Below are positions 48,640 to 63,850 of a stretch of DNA of 64,000 bases, piece by piece. The notes below the pieces were generated by a model. The model worked only from the letters and a program-made list of their open reading frames with translations, searched no databases and was not told the origin of the DNA. The position numbers and the translations under genes were made by a program. Source of the stretch: Callorhinus ursinus (lineage: Eukaryota; Chordata; Mammalia; Carnivora; Otariidae); contig NW_020312817.1 in NCBI RefSeq assembly GCF_003265705.1, forward strand, positions 50,064,589 through 50,128,588. The letters are read 5' to 3'. Positions within the stretch are counted from its first letter, which is position 1. Each line of letters opens with the position of its first letter.

Positions 48640-49560
48640 CCGGAGACAAGCCGCAGTCCACTCCAGGAGATCCTCCCTAAATGACCGACCGCATCGAGAG
48701 CAAGAGGGGAACAAGTCCCGTCTGGCCCGCAAAGAACTGTAGCGGAAACGAAGGTGGAGCTCATCCTGGCCAACATTGTTCTTTGAACTGGAAGAAACCG
48801 ACGTCTTGCCCAACACGCGTCGGAGACAAGGCTGAGACCCAGCACTGAGAACTCGGCGTCCAGTCCCCATGTCCTTACCATCCCGGTAGCCGGAAGTGAC
48901 GGACGGGGCCCCAGCTCTCCTTCGCGTCCGCTGACGGTTCAGGCTAGGGAAGAAGCGTGTAGGGAGGGGCGGACGCGACTACGGCCCGGCTTCCGGAAAG
49001 TGAGGGCTTTGTTTCCGAGGGGAAGGTCTTCCGAGCGGACCGGGAGCGCGCGCGTGTGGGTCCTCCCGGGGCCGGACGGAGAGGGCTGGGGGCGGGGCCC
49101 GGAGTGCCAGCCCCGGGCACGCCTCACGGCGGGGCCGGGCGCCGGCTCCCTGACGTCGTGAGAGGTCCGAGGAGCGCGTCTCAGAGGGACCTGGACCCCG
49201 GGCGCCCTGGTAAATGGACTCTTAACGGTGAGTTGAAGGGAGGGAGGAAGGAGTCGGGGTTCTGCCTGTCGGAGGTCAGAGCGGGGGCGAGAGCCCGGGG
49301 ACCAGAAGCCGGGGAGGCCGCTGCGGCGGTGGCGGAAAGAGCGCGGGCCCGACGCGCCTGCGAGCGGAGGAGGGAGAGACGGCCCGGATTGGAGGGGCTG
49401 GGGGCTTTGTCACACGAGCAGCGGAAGGACCAGCTGTGGCTTACTTTTGGAGAGGATCGCTCATCTTGCCGGGTGGAGGTTGGATGATGGGAGGGCAGGA
49501 ACTGCGAGGCGACCGCCCCTGGGAGGCCACAGCTGTAGATGAGCGAGCGAGGTTGTTGGG
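48640..49560 (+). promoter_or_regulatory. CpG island at the TPRKB 5' end
   Basis: A long CpG-dense region precedes TPRKB. ETS-like motifs occur at 48890-48900 (CCGGAAGTGAC) and near 48985-48995 (CTTCCGGAAA), and a CRE-like TGACGTCG near 49151. The left part (48640-48880) is also CpG-rich and opens leftward, so the island may be bidirectional. Confidence 0.7.
49150..49227 (+). other. TPRKB: probable non-coding exon 1 of TPRKB
   Basis: Inside the CpG island a strong donor (ACG|GTGAGT) follows position 49227. No coding frame connects to the next exon, whose ATG lies 17 nt inside it, so this is 5' UTR. The left border is a guess. Confidence 0.5.
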
Positions 49561-51138
49561 GGCGGTGGGTATGGGCGAGAAGTGTAAGGGTACCTCTTAG
49601 AAGTGATACCTAAGAGGTAAAATCGTCAAGACTGTTGAGCGAGAGGCAGGTGTCCAGCGATGATTCTGTTTCTGGCCTAAGTGAGGGAATTATATTTTGA
49701 CTTTTGCCAGGGGTCCTTTTTCCCCTAGTGTGAAAACATAAACAGCGAAGAGTTATTTTCCTTGCTGATTATATGTATTCCTATTTTGTGTGCTCACTGT
49801 AGAAAATTCAGAAATACATTTTTTAAATAGAAGACAATAAAAATTACCAATAATCCTACCACCCGAGATGGCCGTATTTTGGTATGTTTCATGTTTTTGT
49901 TTTCTGTGTGTATCTTTATTGTGTAGTTGGGAATATATTCGTTAGGTTTTCCTGTATCTTCCCCCCCCCAATTGGACATTACCGTGACAATAAAGATTGA
50001 ACTGCGGTGTGCCCAGGACATTATTCACACATACTGTTTTTTCCTAACAAAAAGTCAGATGTAATTCCACCGAGTCAGAACTTTTTGGTGTATTTTCCTT
50101 TCAGTATTTTTTATGCATTTTTTTGAGAAGCCCACTATTTATGCTACGTTTTATGTTTTGTTTTTCAGTCAGATGTTTTTACTCATTGTTATTGCTGTTT
50201 TCACACATCCTTAACTGCTCTTAAAAGACTACAGTTTTTAATGGTTTAGTCACAAATCCCGTTATTAGCTAGATAATTTGTTTTCAACTTTTTGCTATTA
50301 GAATGATGAGAAGGACATCTAATTTCCATCAGTTTATAGGTTTTTAATTTATTCCTTGTAAAGAGTCCTACAAATGGGACCTACCATGTAAAAGAATAAA
50401 ATGAATTTATCAAATTGCCACACCCAAATATCTCACTAAGACTTTGATTGAAATTGTTTTAAATATCAAATTTTTGCAATACTTTTTCAATTCAAGGATA
50501 TGGTTGTCTTTCTAGTTACTCAAGTTCTTGTCTTTCATGTTTCTTTTATGTCTTTGTGCTTTCCTTATTAAACTTATGTCTAAGAAGGGGCCAGTATTGA
50601 TTTTTTAGTCATTGAACCCTTTCTGCTTAAATGTCATGTGTGAAATGAGTATCTTTGAGTCAGGTGTCATACTTTCTTCAATCAAATTATTTTCTTAATA
50701 TTTGTGTCTAGGTTCTGCTAAAATATACATAAAATGGTAAGCCCAGAAAGCTAAAAAGGCTAAGTTGGAGTGAGGTTTCACTAATACCATAAGTAACCTC
50801 TGGTCTAACGAATTCCTGACATTCTACTCCTACTTGTTAGTTAGAGAAGCTTCCCCTCAGCCATGCATCAGATCCTGGAACCAGGGAGCAACCTTGATCC
50901 TTTCCGAGGAATGATAAAGGAAGCTAGAAACAACTCAGCGGGGGTGGGAAGACATCTCATGAGGATGCCAAATGTGCTTTTGGGATGGATTCTTCTAGTT
51001 TAACAGTTCTGTCATCTTATTATTAAAATTAATTTATTTGTTAAGGATATTTTTTAGTGAATTATAACATTAACTTTTAAATAAATGAAGTCTTTTGGTC
51101 TTTTTGGTTTTATGCAAATAGAATCCTGCTTGTCTGAA

Positions 51139-55207
<4,069 letters not shown>

Positions 55208-55549
55208 AATGACAGAAGTCTTAAAAATTTTCAGCATTTATAAAAAAACATGGATTTTTCTTTGTTGATTATAATATGTTCAATCATAGAAAACACAGAA
55301 TGGTACAACAAAGAAAAAAAGCCACCACTAGTCTCTCTTAATATTTTAAAAGATAGCCACTGTTGCTATTATGTGTTCTTGTCTTCTAGTCTTCTGTTTC
55401 TCTTCAAATATATTTCATCTTTATGTAATTGGAATAATTGGGTGTTTACTAGGTTTTTGCCTTAGTGATTTTATATTCATCAGCTCATATCCCTGCCTTT
55501 ACTTCTGGCTACTCTGGCATTTCCCTTCCAAGCCTCCTGGTTCCAAGGG

Positions 55550-55690
55550 TTTTACATACAAGAATTCATTCATGAGGAGGTAAATACTAGTATAACCACC
55601 ATTTTACATACAGGGCAACTAAAAGATTATACAAATAATAAGTAACTTGCTCAAGGTCATACAGCTAGTATAAAGTCATGTTTTATAAAT
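55550..55690 (-). mobile_element. MIR fragment
   Basis: ACTTGCTCAAGGTCATACAG fits reversed MIR, downstream of TPRKB. Confidence 0.55.
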
Positions 55691-55739
55691 GGTTTGGGTT
55701 TTCTTTTTCACTTTATCTTGTTTTGATTGTAGTAAAGAC

Positions 55740-55945
55740 AGCCTTGGTCAAGGGTTGCAAACTTCTGTGAAGGGCCAGATAGTAAATATTTTCAGCTTTG
55801 CAGGCCATAAGGTCTCTGTTGCACCTACTCAACTCTTGCTGTCATAGTATCCACAGGCCATAATGATGAGTATGGCTGTGTTTCAGTGAAACTCAATTGA
55901 CAAAAATGGTGGGCAGGATTCGACCTGAGGTCCATTCTTTGTGGA
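55740..55945 (+). mobile_element. non-autonomous DNA transposon, second copy
   Basis: Shares GGGCCAGATAGTAAATATTTT and the body of the element at 4607-4800 in opposite orientation. It lies downstream of TPRKB. Confidence 0.6.
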
Positions 55946-56214
55946 CTTCTGGTTTAGGTTAGGCTTCAGTTGCAGTCCCTAAAGCTCATTGGCTTCACAC
56001 GACAAAAGTCCGTGTCGCGCTGGTCTGCACAGCCAGTGTGAAGCAGTAAACACACGGGGCAGTGACTCAAACCCAGTCTGCTTATCTCATGTTTCACTGT
56101 CCAAAGCCAGTCACGTAACCTTGCCAACCTAACAAGGGACAGAGAAATGTGATCCTGCCACGTGGTGGAAAGCAGGGAGGTGGAAATACTTAGTGATTTC
56201 TATCATGATCATAA

Positions 56215-57125
56215 ATAACAAAGCACATACAGACATCACTAACATTTCTTGTGTGCAGTGTGCTTGGCATTTTATATGCACTACCTCATTTAGTGCTTAC
56301 TACAATCCCAAGAGATTTTTACCAGCAAGGAAACAGATCTAGTCTCTCAAGTCTGTTTCAGAAAGTTTCAAACCTACAGAACAATCAACAATAATACAAT
56401 AAAAGTCCATGTACCTTTCATGTGAATTCACTATCGTTCTTAACATTTTGCTACATTTGTTTGCTCTTGCCTCTTGCTTTCCTATCTGTGCTCAGGTGTG
56501 TACATACCCACATGCGAACACACACTTGCTGAATGATTCGAAAGTAAGTTGTAGACCTGGCACTTCAGCCTACACAGTGTTTAGTTGTCATATCTCATCT
56601 CCTTTCATCTAAAGCAAACCTCTTAAGAATGATGTTAACATTTTTTGAAGAGCACCCTAGGTATCTTTCAGAATTCCACACTGTCTGGATTTGTTTATGG
56701 TTTAAGTCAGGTTAAATATTTTTGGGAGTAACAGTAGGTAAATGTGTCCTTGCCATTGCGTGTCACCAGGAGGCATGTGTCCGTTGACCCCATCATTGGT
56801 GATACAAAGTTTGATCCCTTGGTTAAGGTGGTGCCTCCCCCAGACGTCTCCATTACAAAGGCATCTCTTCCCCTGACAGTGTTTCAGCTGCCCCAGACTA
56901 ACAGTCTGAGCCGAATAGCCCCCCAGGCTCCATGCTCTGAACACCTCCGTTGCACTGCCCCTCGCATGCCGTCACTCACATTCTTTGTATTGATGCTGGT
57001 ATGTCACATACCTACTTAGTCTCCTATTTTTACACACTTATACTGCTTTCAATGTTTCACTTCTGCAAATAAATCTTTGTACATGTTTCTCCTTCTTTGG
57101 GACAGATTCTCTGAAGTAGAATTCT
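56215..57125 (-). mobile_element. MIR and old L1 fragments
   Basis: 56215-56345 resembles reversed MIR (TTAGTGCTTACTACAATCCC). 56350 onward resembles an old reversed L1 3' end (GTTCTTAACATTTTGCTACA). Both are diverged. Confidence 0.4.
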
Positions 57126-58189
57126 TGGGGATGAGGAGTTGAACTCATTAGAGCCTTTTCAGAGCAGAAAGGTGCCATTCTGCTCTCCCTACTGCAGCCG
57201 CTTCCCTGCTTCCGGTTTGCTGACGGCAGCCACGCTGTGCTCACATCACAATATCGAGGAAAGCATAACCTAGTTTGTTTGGTCTCTGAGCAGTCTGTAT
57301 TCATCAAATTTGCCTGTTACTATGTTTTCATAGTCCTTTGTGCCACTGACCTCCCGTGTTCCCCTCCAGATCACTCTTTACCCCCTGTTCTGGGAGACTG
57401 ACCTGTATGGCAGCAAGACGACTCCTCCTTGGCTTCTGCTTGGGTTTGGCCAGTGGGAGGCCTGCAGTAGACTGGAAAGGGGAACAGAGTGTGAGGCCAA
57501 CATATTTATTCTCCTGACCCCTCCCTGCAAGGTCATGTGGGCTGGCTTTGTCCCTGAACCTTTCAACTCCTAGGTCAGGTTCCTGTCACCTCTCCCTCCC
57601 ACCTCACTTCAGGCCTCCAGGCAATAATACACCTCGTTCTTGGTCCCCCTCTACCCACCCACACCTTCAGAATTAGCCCCTTGGATCATCCATAAAATCT
57701 GCGGGAGTTACCCTCATTCGAGTATCACACCCTGATACTGGCTCACTTTCTCAGACAATTAGTTGTAAGGTTACAGAACATTTCTGTAGAGCTGGAGTCA
57801 TTGTCCTAGGATTCCTGAACACCTTACTAAGGATGACCCATCCACCTACTTCTTTCCCCTTGAAATGATTTGCCATGATTTTCTTTCACTCATCTCCTTT
57901 AAATGATGAGTTCTCAGTAGAAGTTCAGGGCATTGATCTGATGGGTTAACGGGAACCCTGAGGAGAGGTTAGGGGAGATTTTTTTCTGGGAACTTAAGTT
58001 AAATGAAGCTGAATTGATGTTCTCTTCTCCCTGAGACTTCCAAAATGTAATGCCATTTATGAACTGTCCATCTCGCTGGCTCATTTCTGGGCTGCGCTGG
58101 TGTAGTAAGGAATATTTTTCATAAATATAAATGTGGGGTTTTAGTGACATGTTCCTCTCAAATCCACAACCTTTGGAATAATGGTGATT

Positions 58190-58370
58190 CTGTGAGGCCT
58201 TGGGTAGGAGATCTCAGCTTTTCTGGCCTTGGTTTCTCTTTTGTAAAATGGGGACATTAATATCAACCTTAGTACTTAGGTTGGCATGAATATCAAACAG
58301 AGCCTAGGCAAAGAGATTCCTAACAGTGCCAGGCATCTGATTTCTCTTTATGTACCAGGCACTAGTGCTG
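58190..58370 (+). mobile_element. MIR
   Basis: TTGGTTTCTCTTTTGTAAAA then TAACAGTGCCAGGCATCTG in MIR order. Confidence 0.6.
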
Positions 58371-58394
58371 AGGCAGATAGGAAAATAAAATAGG

Positions 58395-58975
58395 GCTCGT
58401 TGCTGGTGGGAAAGTAGAACAGTTCAGCCACTTTGGACAACAGTATGGCAGTTCCTCAAAATGTTAAACATAAAATCACCATACGACCCAGAAATTCTAC
58501 TCCTAGGTATATACCCAGTAGAACTGAAAACAGGTGCTCAACCCAAAACGTGGACACCAATGTTCATAACAGCACAATTCACAACAGCCAAAATGTGGAG
58601 AAAACCCAAGTGTCCCTCAATGGATGAATGGATAAACAAAAGGGGGATAGCCCTACCATGGAATATTATGCAGCCATAAAAAGCCATGACCTACTGATAC
58701 ATGCTACAACATGGGTGAGTCTTAAAAAAGTGAAAGAAGCTGAACATAGAAGTTTGTCTATCCCATGATTCCGTTTAAATGAAACATCCAGAAAGCAGGT
58801 TAGTTGTTGCCAGGGTCTGGTGAGAGGAGGAAGAGAGTGACTGTGTAGGGGCCAGGGAGTTCCTTTTGGAGTGTGAACATGCCTTGGAACCAGGCAGAGG
58901 TGGTGGTTGCACAACATAGTGAGTGTGCTGGATTGTACACACTATAATAGTTAAAACGTGAAATAACAGAATCAA
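58395..58975 (+). mobile_element. old L1 3' end
   Basis: GGACAACAGTATGGCAGTTC, CATAACAGCACAATTCACAA, GGAATATTATGCAGCCATAA and GTTGCCAGGGTCTGGTGAGA in L1 order. Confidence 0.85.
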
Positions 58976-60349
58976 CACATCTGCCTTACCTTTAGGAGTT
59001 CGTGATCTTAGCTAGGTGCCTTTGGACTCTTAGATCCCGCTGAGCAGAGCCAGGTAGATTCCCAAGCCTCTTTTTCACCATCTGAAGGTAAGAGCCTGAA
59101 GCCTCAGCACACTCCAAGCTCCATCTTTTGCACAGAGAATGACCCGTTAAGTCCTCCATCCAGAGACAGCTGCTGCCAGCATTTGGTATGATCGCTCAGA
59201 CTTTTCTCTCTGCATGCTTATGTCTGTACATTAGTTTCAAGTTATATTTTTCCAAAAATGAGTTAAAACCTACTGTTTTATAGTTTTTTATTTCTTGGAG
59301 CTGTATTTTGACTTTTTTCATGTCAATAAATTCTCATTATCATTGTTTATGGCTGTGAGGAAGGATGAAAAGCCTGAATGGAAACCAAGACCACTGAGTT
59401 CTGAGGAGACCACAGACGCCAGTGAGAATACAGTGAAGGAGGGCATGGGGACAGATCGCAGACCTCTGGCCCTTCAGCTTGACTATTAGGTTTTTGACTG
59501 GTTAATAATAGACTCGCTAGGCAAACTCAATTGTACTTTAGAGCCCCTTTTGATTCCTAGTTCATTTTTTTTTTTGGTTAACACTGAAATGTTTAAATAT
59601 TAAAATGTATGAAACCAATGGAGCAAATACCCATGGCTCACCCCTCAGATTTCATGTTAAACTCTACCCTTGTGGCCTTGTTGGGTGCCAAAGACTTGGA
59701 ATGTGATCAGTCTCTGTCCACTGGGCCTGGGCCCCAGCTGCCAGCCTATGGTTTCTAACCAGAAGGCCACAAGATGGTACCACTAGGGGCAGTCATGATC
59801 TTTCTCTCCAAGTCTGTCCCTCCTGCATCCTCTAGAGGTTCTTGCCAGAAATGTGGCTTTCATCTCTGACCCTTTTCTCATCCTCATTCCCATTTGGGTC
59901 ATTACAAACTCCTGCCATTTCTGCCCCCAAAATGCACCTACAGGTGGGCTGGTTCTCACCATCTGGATCACCTCACTCTGGTCCAAGCCACCACTTACCC
60001 TTGTAGGGCTTCTGCTAGCCCATGTGGCTCCTTAGTGAACACAGAACAAGGTACCCCTTTCACACAGATGCAGCCCATTCGATGCACAGCCCAGTGGGCA
60101 GCGATGCCTTTGAGCAAATAAGGAAAAGGTCACCTTTTCCTTCGGCCAGACTCAGCTCTGTGCCAGGGCTCATGGCTTGGTGAGTGGAGTGGGCCTCTAT
60201 TCTTGTTCTGACTAGCCCTCCTCGGCCAGCTGCTCTTGAACAGTGAGCAACCTGCATATCTGTCCCTGGGGGCTCTTTTTTCACCTGGACTGCTATACTA
60301 GCCTGTGGGGTGGGAAATATGTGCTTCCACTACTGTCTCCTCCCATTCA

Positions 60350-60720
60350 CTCTCCAGCTGTAGCCAGAGCAACGTACATGCACGCACCCCTGCCTGTGTT
60401 ACTCCCCAGGTAAAAGCCTATCGATGGCTTCCCGTCACTTCTGGAGTAGGGTCCAAACGCCACAACTGGGACGACAGGCTCTACAAGCCCAGGCCCCAGC
60501 TGCCGTCACCACTCCCTCCCTCTCTCCCTCCCTCCGCGGCCACGTCGGCCCCCTTTCCCTGAAAACCTTGCCTTTGTCCTGCCTCAGGGTCTCCGCGCCT
60601 CTGTTCCCTCAGCCCCAGACGCTCTCCTTCACTCAGCCCTGCTCGCATCCACCTCTCCTTCGGCTGTCTACCTGAGGGTCCTCTCCCGGAGGCCCTGTCA
60701 CCCTCTAGGGCAGCCGGCCC
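60350..60720 (-). mobile_element. L2-like LINE, minus orientation, GC-rich
   Basis: CTATCGATGGCTTCCCGTCA and AGGCTCTACAAGCCCAGGCC fit reversed L2 with high GC. Confidence 0.5.
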
Positions 60721-60879
60721 CTCTCCGCGCCGCGCGCCTCACCGGTCTGCCCATTGCCGGCCACTCCGAGGAGCTCCTAGCACCTGGGCGCGCCAGGCCC
60801 TCTGCTCTGGCCCCGTCTCCCACATGGCGCCAGACAAGCGTTTGTAACACTTCACACACATCTTGCGGACGAGGAGAGT

Positions 60880-61400
60880 CTGGCTTCAGGAGCCGTGAGA
60901 CCCGAGCGCCGGGGCTTGACTGCGCGGCGAGGGGAGAGGCGCGCGCGACGTTTTGGGACGGAAGCACCCCCCTCGACGGCATCTACGTGCCACGGAGAAG
61001 GGATTTCCTGTTTTGCTTTTCCCTGCTTCAGTGCATCTCAGCGCAAAATATTTAACAGCTGTTACGGCACAGGCCCTGACTAACGACCAGAACACACACC
61101 AGCTGCACGCCGTGCTCGTGCCCGTCAGCCGCACGTCGCTGTTGCTCAGAGCGGCAAGGCCGCCGAGCGCGCAGTCGCCGCATCCTACACGACAGAGCCT
61201 TGAACGAACGAACCAACGAACGAATGACGATGCAGCCTAGTGAGATGAGGGCGGCGAGCTGCAAACGATCAGTTTGCCTCAGACCGGGTAGAGCGTAGGC
61301 AGGGAGAGGGTCCCTTGCGTGCTGCGCCGCGGGTCTGGACTCTAGCCTGCGACGACAGCACAAGGCGAGGCGTGCAATCCCCGGGCTCCTAGAAGCTGTG
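60880..61400. other. CpG-rich segment upstream of NAT8
   Basis: CpG-dense block between an L2 relic and the NAT8 promoter. No convincing exon was seen. NAT8 itself is tissue-restricted, and its motif-defined promoter lies 230 bp further right. Confidence 0.4.
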
Positions 61401-61628
61401 TGAAGGGGCCGAGGGTGGACACCACAGCACATCAAGATGCCAGCTGGGAGATGCTCCAGGCCCGAACCACCGTGGGAGGAAGAGTGTAGGCCATCTGCGA
61501 GGGCAAGGATCCCCTGAGATGTGCCAGACCCTGCTAACACCGCCCCCCCAGGCTAATTCCCTGGCGATCACAGAGGTCAGGGGGGAATGGGCTTCTGCTC
61601 CATAATAGCCCAGCCTTTTGATCCTGGG

Positions 61629-61663
61629 GTTTATGATTATCCAGTGTGCAGAAGCCAGCCAAT
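61629..61663 (+). promoter_or_regulatory. HNF1-like site and CCAAT box upstream of NAT8
   Basis: GTTTATGATTATC at 61629-61641 matches 11 of 13 bases of the palindromic HNF1 consensus GTTAATNATTAAC. A CCAAT box follows at 61659-61663. Both sit just before the likely first NAT8 exon. HNF1 control would fit the kidney and liver expression known for NAT8. This is a motif-based inference. Confidence 0.45.
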
Positions 61664-61689
61664 GAGGTGACCGGCCAGGGAGGGCGTGC

Positions 61690-61800
61690 TTCCTGGTGGC
61701 GGACTGAGCCCTGGGCAGTCTCTCCTGGATGTCAGGCAGAGGCTGAGAGCAGAGGCCATCCTGTCACTGCCCTGGACATTCAAGTCTGTTGTGGTAGCAG
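61690..61800 (+). other. NAT8: probable non-coding exon 1 of NAT8
   Basis: A good donor (CAG|GTGAGA) follows position 61800, downstream of the HNF1-like and CCAAT motifs. The next acceptor (TCTTCCCCAG) opens the coding exon at 62624. A non-coding first exon spliced to a single coding exon is the known NAT8-family layout. The left border is inferred. Confidence 0.45.
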
Positions 61801-61900
61801 GTGAGAGGACTCAGGTTGAAGGACAGTGTCTTGAGAGAGGCCTGGAGCCTCGGACACTCCTCTGGGTATCAAGCCTGGGACTTTTTTGATGTTTGACTCT

Positions 61901-62118
61901 TATTTTTTTTTTTAAGATTTTATTTATTTATTTATTTATTTATTTACTTACTTACTTACTTATTTGACAGAGAGCACAAGCAGGGGAGAGGCAGAGGGAG
62001 AGGGAGAAGCAGACTCCCCACTGAGTGGGGAGCCTGACATGAGACTCTACCCCAGGACCCTGGGATCATGCCCTGAGCGGAAGGCAGACCCTTAACCGAC
62101 TGAGCCACCCAGGCACCC
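61901..62118 (-). mobile_element. carnivore SINE with expanded (TTTA)n/(CTTA)n tail
   Basis: Reversed copy between the NAT8 first exon and the coding exon. The tail carries a tetranucleotide run at about 61917-61962. Confidence 0.92.
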
Positions 62119-62325
62119 CTTTATTTTATTTTTTAAAAGATTATTTATTTATTTATTTGAAAGAGAGTGTGAACATGAGCAGGGGGAGGGGCACAGAGAG
62201 AGAGAGAGAGAGAAGCAGACTCCTCGCTGAGCAGGGAGACCAAGCCAGGGCTCGATCCCAGGACCCTGAGATCATGACTGGGGCCAAAGGCAGACGCTTA
62301 ACCAACTGAGCCACCCAGGTGCTCC
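62119..62325 (-). mobile_element. carnivore SINE, tandem to the previous
   Basis: Second reversed copy in the same orientation, abutting the first. Confidence 0.92.
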
Positions 62326-62329
62326 TGTA

Positions 62330-62490
62330 TGTGTTATTTTATTAAATCCTCGAAACAATCCCAGAAGGCAGGTTTGTATTTTACCCTGTTCTACAGATGA
62401 AGAAACAGAGGTTCAGAGAAGTTAGGTGACATGCCAAGGTTACACAGCTAGAAAGGGATGGAGCCAAGATCATACACAAATCATTCTGCC
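62330..62490 (-). mobile_element. MIR
   Basis: CTACAGATGAAGAAACAGAG and CCAAGGTTACACAGCTAG fit reversed MIR. It lies in the NAT8 intron. Confidence 0.7.
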
Positions 62491-62698
62491 CCTACACCTT
62501 CTCCCAGTGGCTGTTGCCTACATTCTCTAGGGCAAAAGCAGAAATGCCCTTGAGCAGGGTCTCCCCCACTCCTGGGAGGTGGCAGAGATGGGGCACTTAC
62601 CTGGCTTCTTTTGTCTTCCCCAGGGCTGCTAGGAAGGTGTGCAGGGACACCTACCTCACCCCCTCGTGGACTTTGAGGTTCAGACACAGCAGACCTCC

Positions 62699-63241
62699 AT
62701 GGCTCCTTACCACATCTGCAAATACCCGGAGAGCCACCGCACGCGGGTCCTGGACTTGTTCTCCCAGGCAATGGAAGAGTACATCCCCACCACCTTCCAC
62801 CACATCCTGAAGCTGCCCCGAACCCTGGTGCTCTTGCTGGGGGTGTCCCTCGCCTTCTTCCTGGTCTCTGGCTCCTGGCTCCTGGCCCTGGTAGCCAGCC
62901 TCACCCTCCTCACTGCTCTGAGATTCCTCTCCAAATACCCCTGGACCAAGTTTAAAGTCATGTGCTTGCGCACAGACATGTCCGACATCAGCAAGTCCTA
63001 CCTGAGTGAGCCCGGCTCCTGCTTCTGGGTGGTCGAGACTGAGGGGCAGGTGGTGGGCACTGCGGGCCTGCTGCCCATCAAGGAGCGCCCCCTGCCGAAG
63101 GAGCAGTTGCAGCTGTTTCACCTGTGCGTAGCCTCGGCGCACCGGCGTCAGGGTATAGCGAAAGCCCTGGTCAGGACTGTCCTCCAGTTCGCACGCAACC
63201 AGGGCTACCGCCAAGTCGTCCTCAACACCAGCGTGCTGTAG
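62699..63241 (+). CDS. NAT8: NAT8, N-acetyltransferase 8, truncated by an in-frame TAG at codon 181
   Basis: The single coding exon (exon from 62624, ATG at 62699) encodes MAPYHICKYPESHRTRVL onward. A hydrophobic hairpin at about residues 38-75 would anchor the protein in the ER membrane. The GNAT core follows, with acetyl-CoA motif RRQGIAKALV and the preceding strand LQLFHLCVAS. NAT8 acetylates cysteine S-conjugates, the last step of mercapturate formation. The family is about 227 aa, but here TAG at 63239-63241 ends the frame after 180 residues. The human protein, from memory, has Gln at this position, so CAG to TAG is the simplest change. The cut removes the last GNAT helix and strand (motif LYQHMGF). 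The first part shows no frameshift. It is either a recently inactivated gene, a segregating allele or a sequence error. Confidence 0.85.
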   Translation: MAPYHICKYPESHRTRVLDLFSQAMEEYIPTTFHHILKLPRTLVLLLGVSLAFFLVSGSWLLALVASLTLLTALRFLSKYPWTKFKVMCLRTDMSDISKSYLSEPGSCFWVVETEGQVVGTAGLLPIKERPLPKEQLQLFHLCVASAHRRQGIAKALVRTVLQFARNQGYRQVVLNTSVL

Positions 63242-63388
63242 CATTCGGCCTTGGCCCTCTACCAGCACATGGGCTTCCAGAAGACAAACCAGTTCTTCTT
63301 CTCCCGGAGCTGGAGTCTAGTTGCTTTTCCTTCGGTTATGTTTGTCTACCACCTGCCCTCTGCTCAGGCCTCTCAGGCACAGGAGTAG
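63242..63388 (+). pseudogene. NAT8: orphaned C-terminal part of NAT8 after the premature stop
   Basis: The same frame stays open for 48 sense codons after the TAG. It encodes HSALALYQHMGFQKT near its start and a tail with YHLPSAQ, then stops at TAG 63386-63388. With the upstream part it would total 229 residues, the expected family length. The absence of further lesions indicates that the stop is recent. Confidence 0.75.
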
Positions 63389-63625
63389 GAAGGGGGCCCG
63401 TGATCCAGTTCCTGGTGGCTTAGTCAGGAGAGGGCTGGCTCTGCTGAGGTAGGAAGCAAACCCCGAAGTCTCAGTGTGACAGCACAGAGAGAGCTCACTG
63501 TCCCTTCTGTGGGAAGCCCCGGGGGAGGGGGGGGGGGGCGGGGAGGGCTCTGCTCCTTTCTGTCTTTTGGGGTGGCCACTGTTTCATTTATCCAGTGCCA
63601 CGAGAAGGCTGAGTTAAAACAAACT

Positions 63626-63645
63626 AATAAACACACACGAATAAA
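63626..63645 (+). promoter_or_regulatory. NAT8 polyadenylation signals
   Basis: AATAAA occurs at 63626-63631 and 63640-63645, about 240 nt after the end of the NAT8 frame. The second copy is part of the target duplicated by the adjacent SINE insertion. Confidence 0.5.
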
Positions 63646-63650
63646 CATTT

Positions 63651-63850
63651 ATTTTATTTTTTTAAAGATTTTATTTATTTATTTGACAGAGAGACAGTGA
63701 GAGCAGGAACACAAGCAGGGGGAGTGGGAGAGGGAGAAGCAGGCCTCCCACTGAGCAGGGAGCCCGATGTGGGGCTCGATCCCAGGACTTTGGTATCCTG
63801 ACCTGAGCCGAAGGCAGACACTTAACGACCGAGCCACCTAGGCGTCCCCA
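63651..63850 (-). mobile_element. carnivore SINE at the NAT8 3' end
   Basis: Perfect 11-bp TSD AATAAACATTT (63640-63650, 63851-63861), which includes a polyadenylation hexamer. Confidence 0.93.

Larger units (their letters stand above)
39810..48640. other. intergenic between DUSP11 and TPRKB
   Basis: Largely SINE, MLT1, L1 and L2. 39810-41360, 41820-42250, 42840-44240 and 44650-45800 show no exon or recognisable element. 42840-44050 is T-rich and may be a diverged repeat. Confidence 0.6.
55208..61620. other. intergenic between TPRKB and NAT8
   Basis: Besides the listed repeats, 55208-55550, 57130-58190 and 58980-60350 hold nothing that I recognise as gene or RNA. No clear AATAAA follows TPRKB closely, so its 3' end is not placed. 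Confidence 0.55.

Noticed and set aside
61905..61965. CRISPR-like tandem repeat
   Set aside because: A tetranucleotide SINE-tail expansion in a mammalian genome, with no spacers.
63239..63241. Programmed readthrough at the NAT8 stop
   Set aside because: The codon is TAG followed by CAT, without the TGA-CTAG context known for mammalian readthrough, and Gln is ancestral by comparison with human. A nonsense change is simpler.
62651..63268. Minus-strand open frame of 205 codons over NAT8
   Set aside because: It mirrors the GC-rich NAT8 coding strand; the plus strand carries recognisable GNAT motifs.
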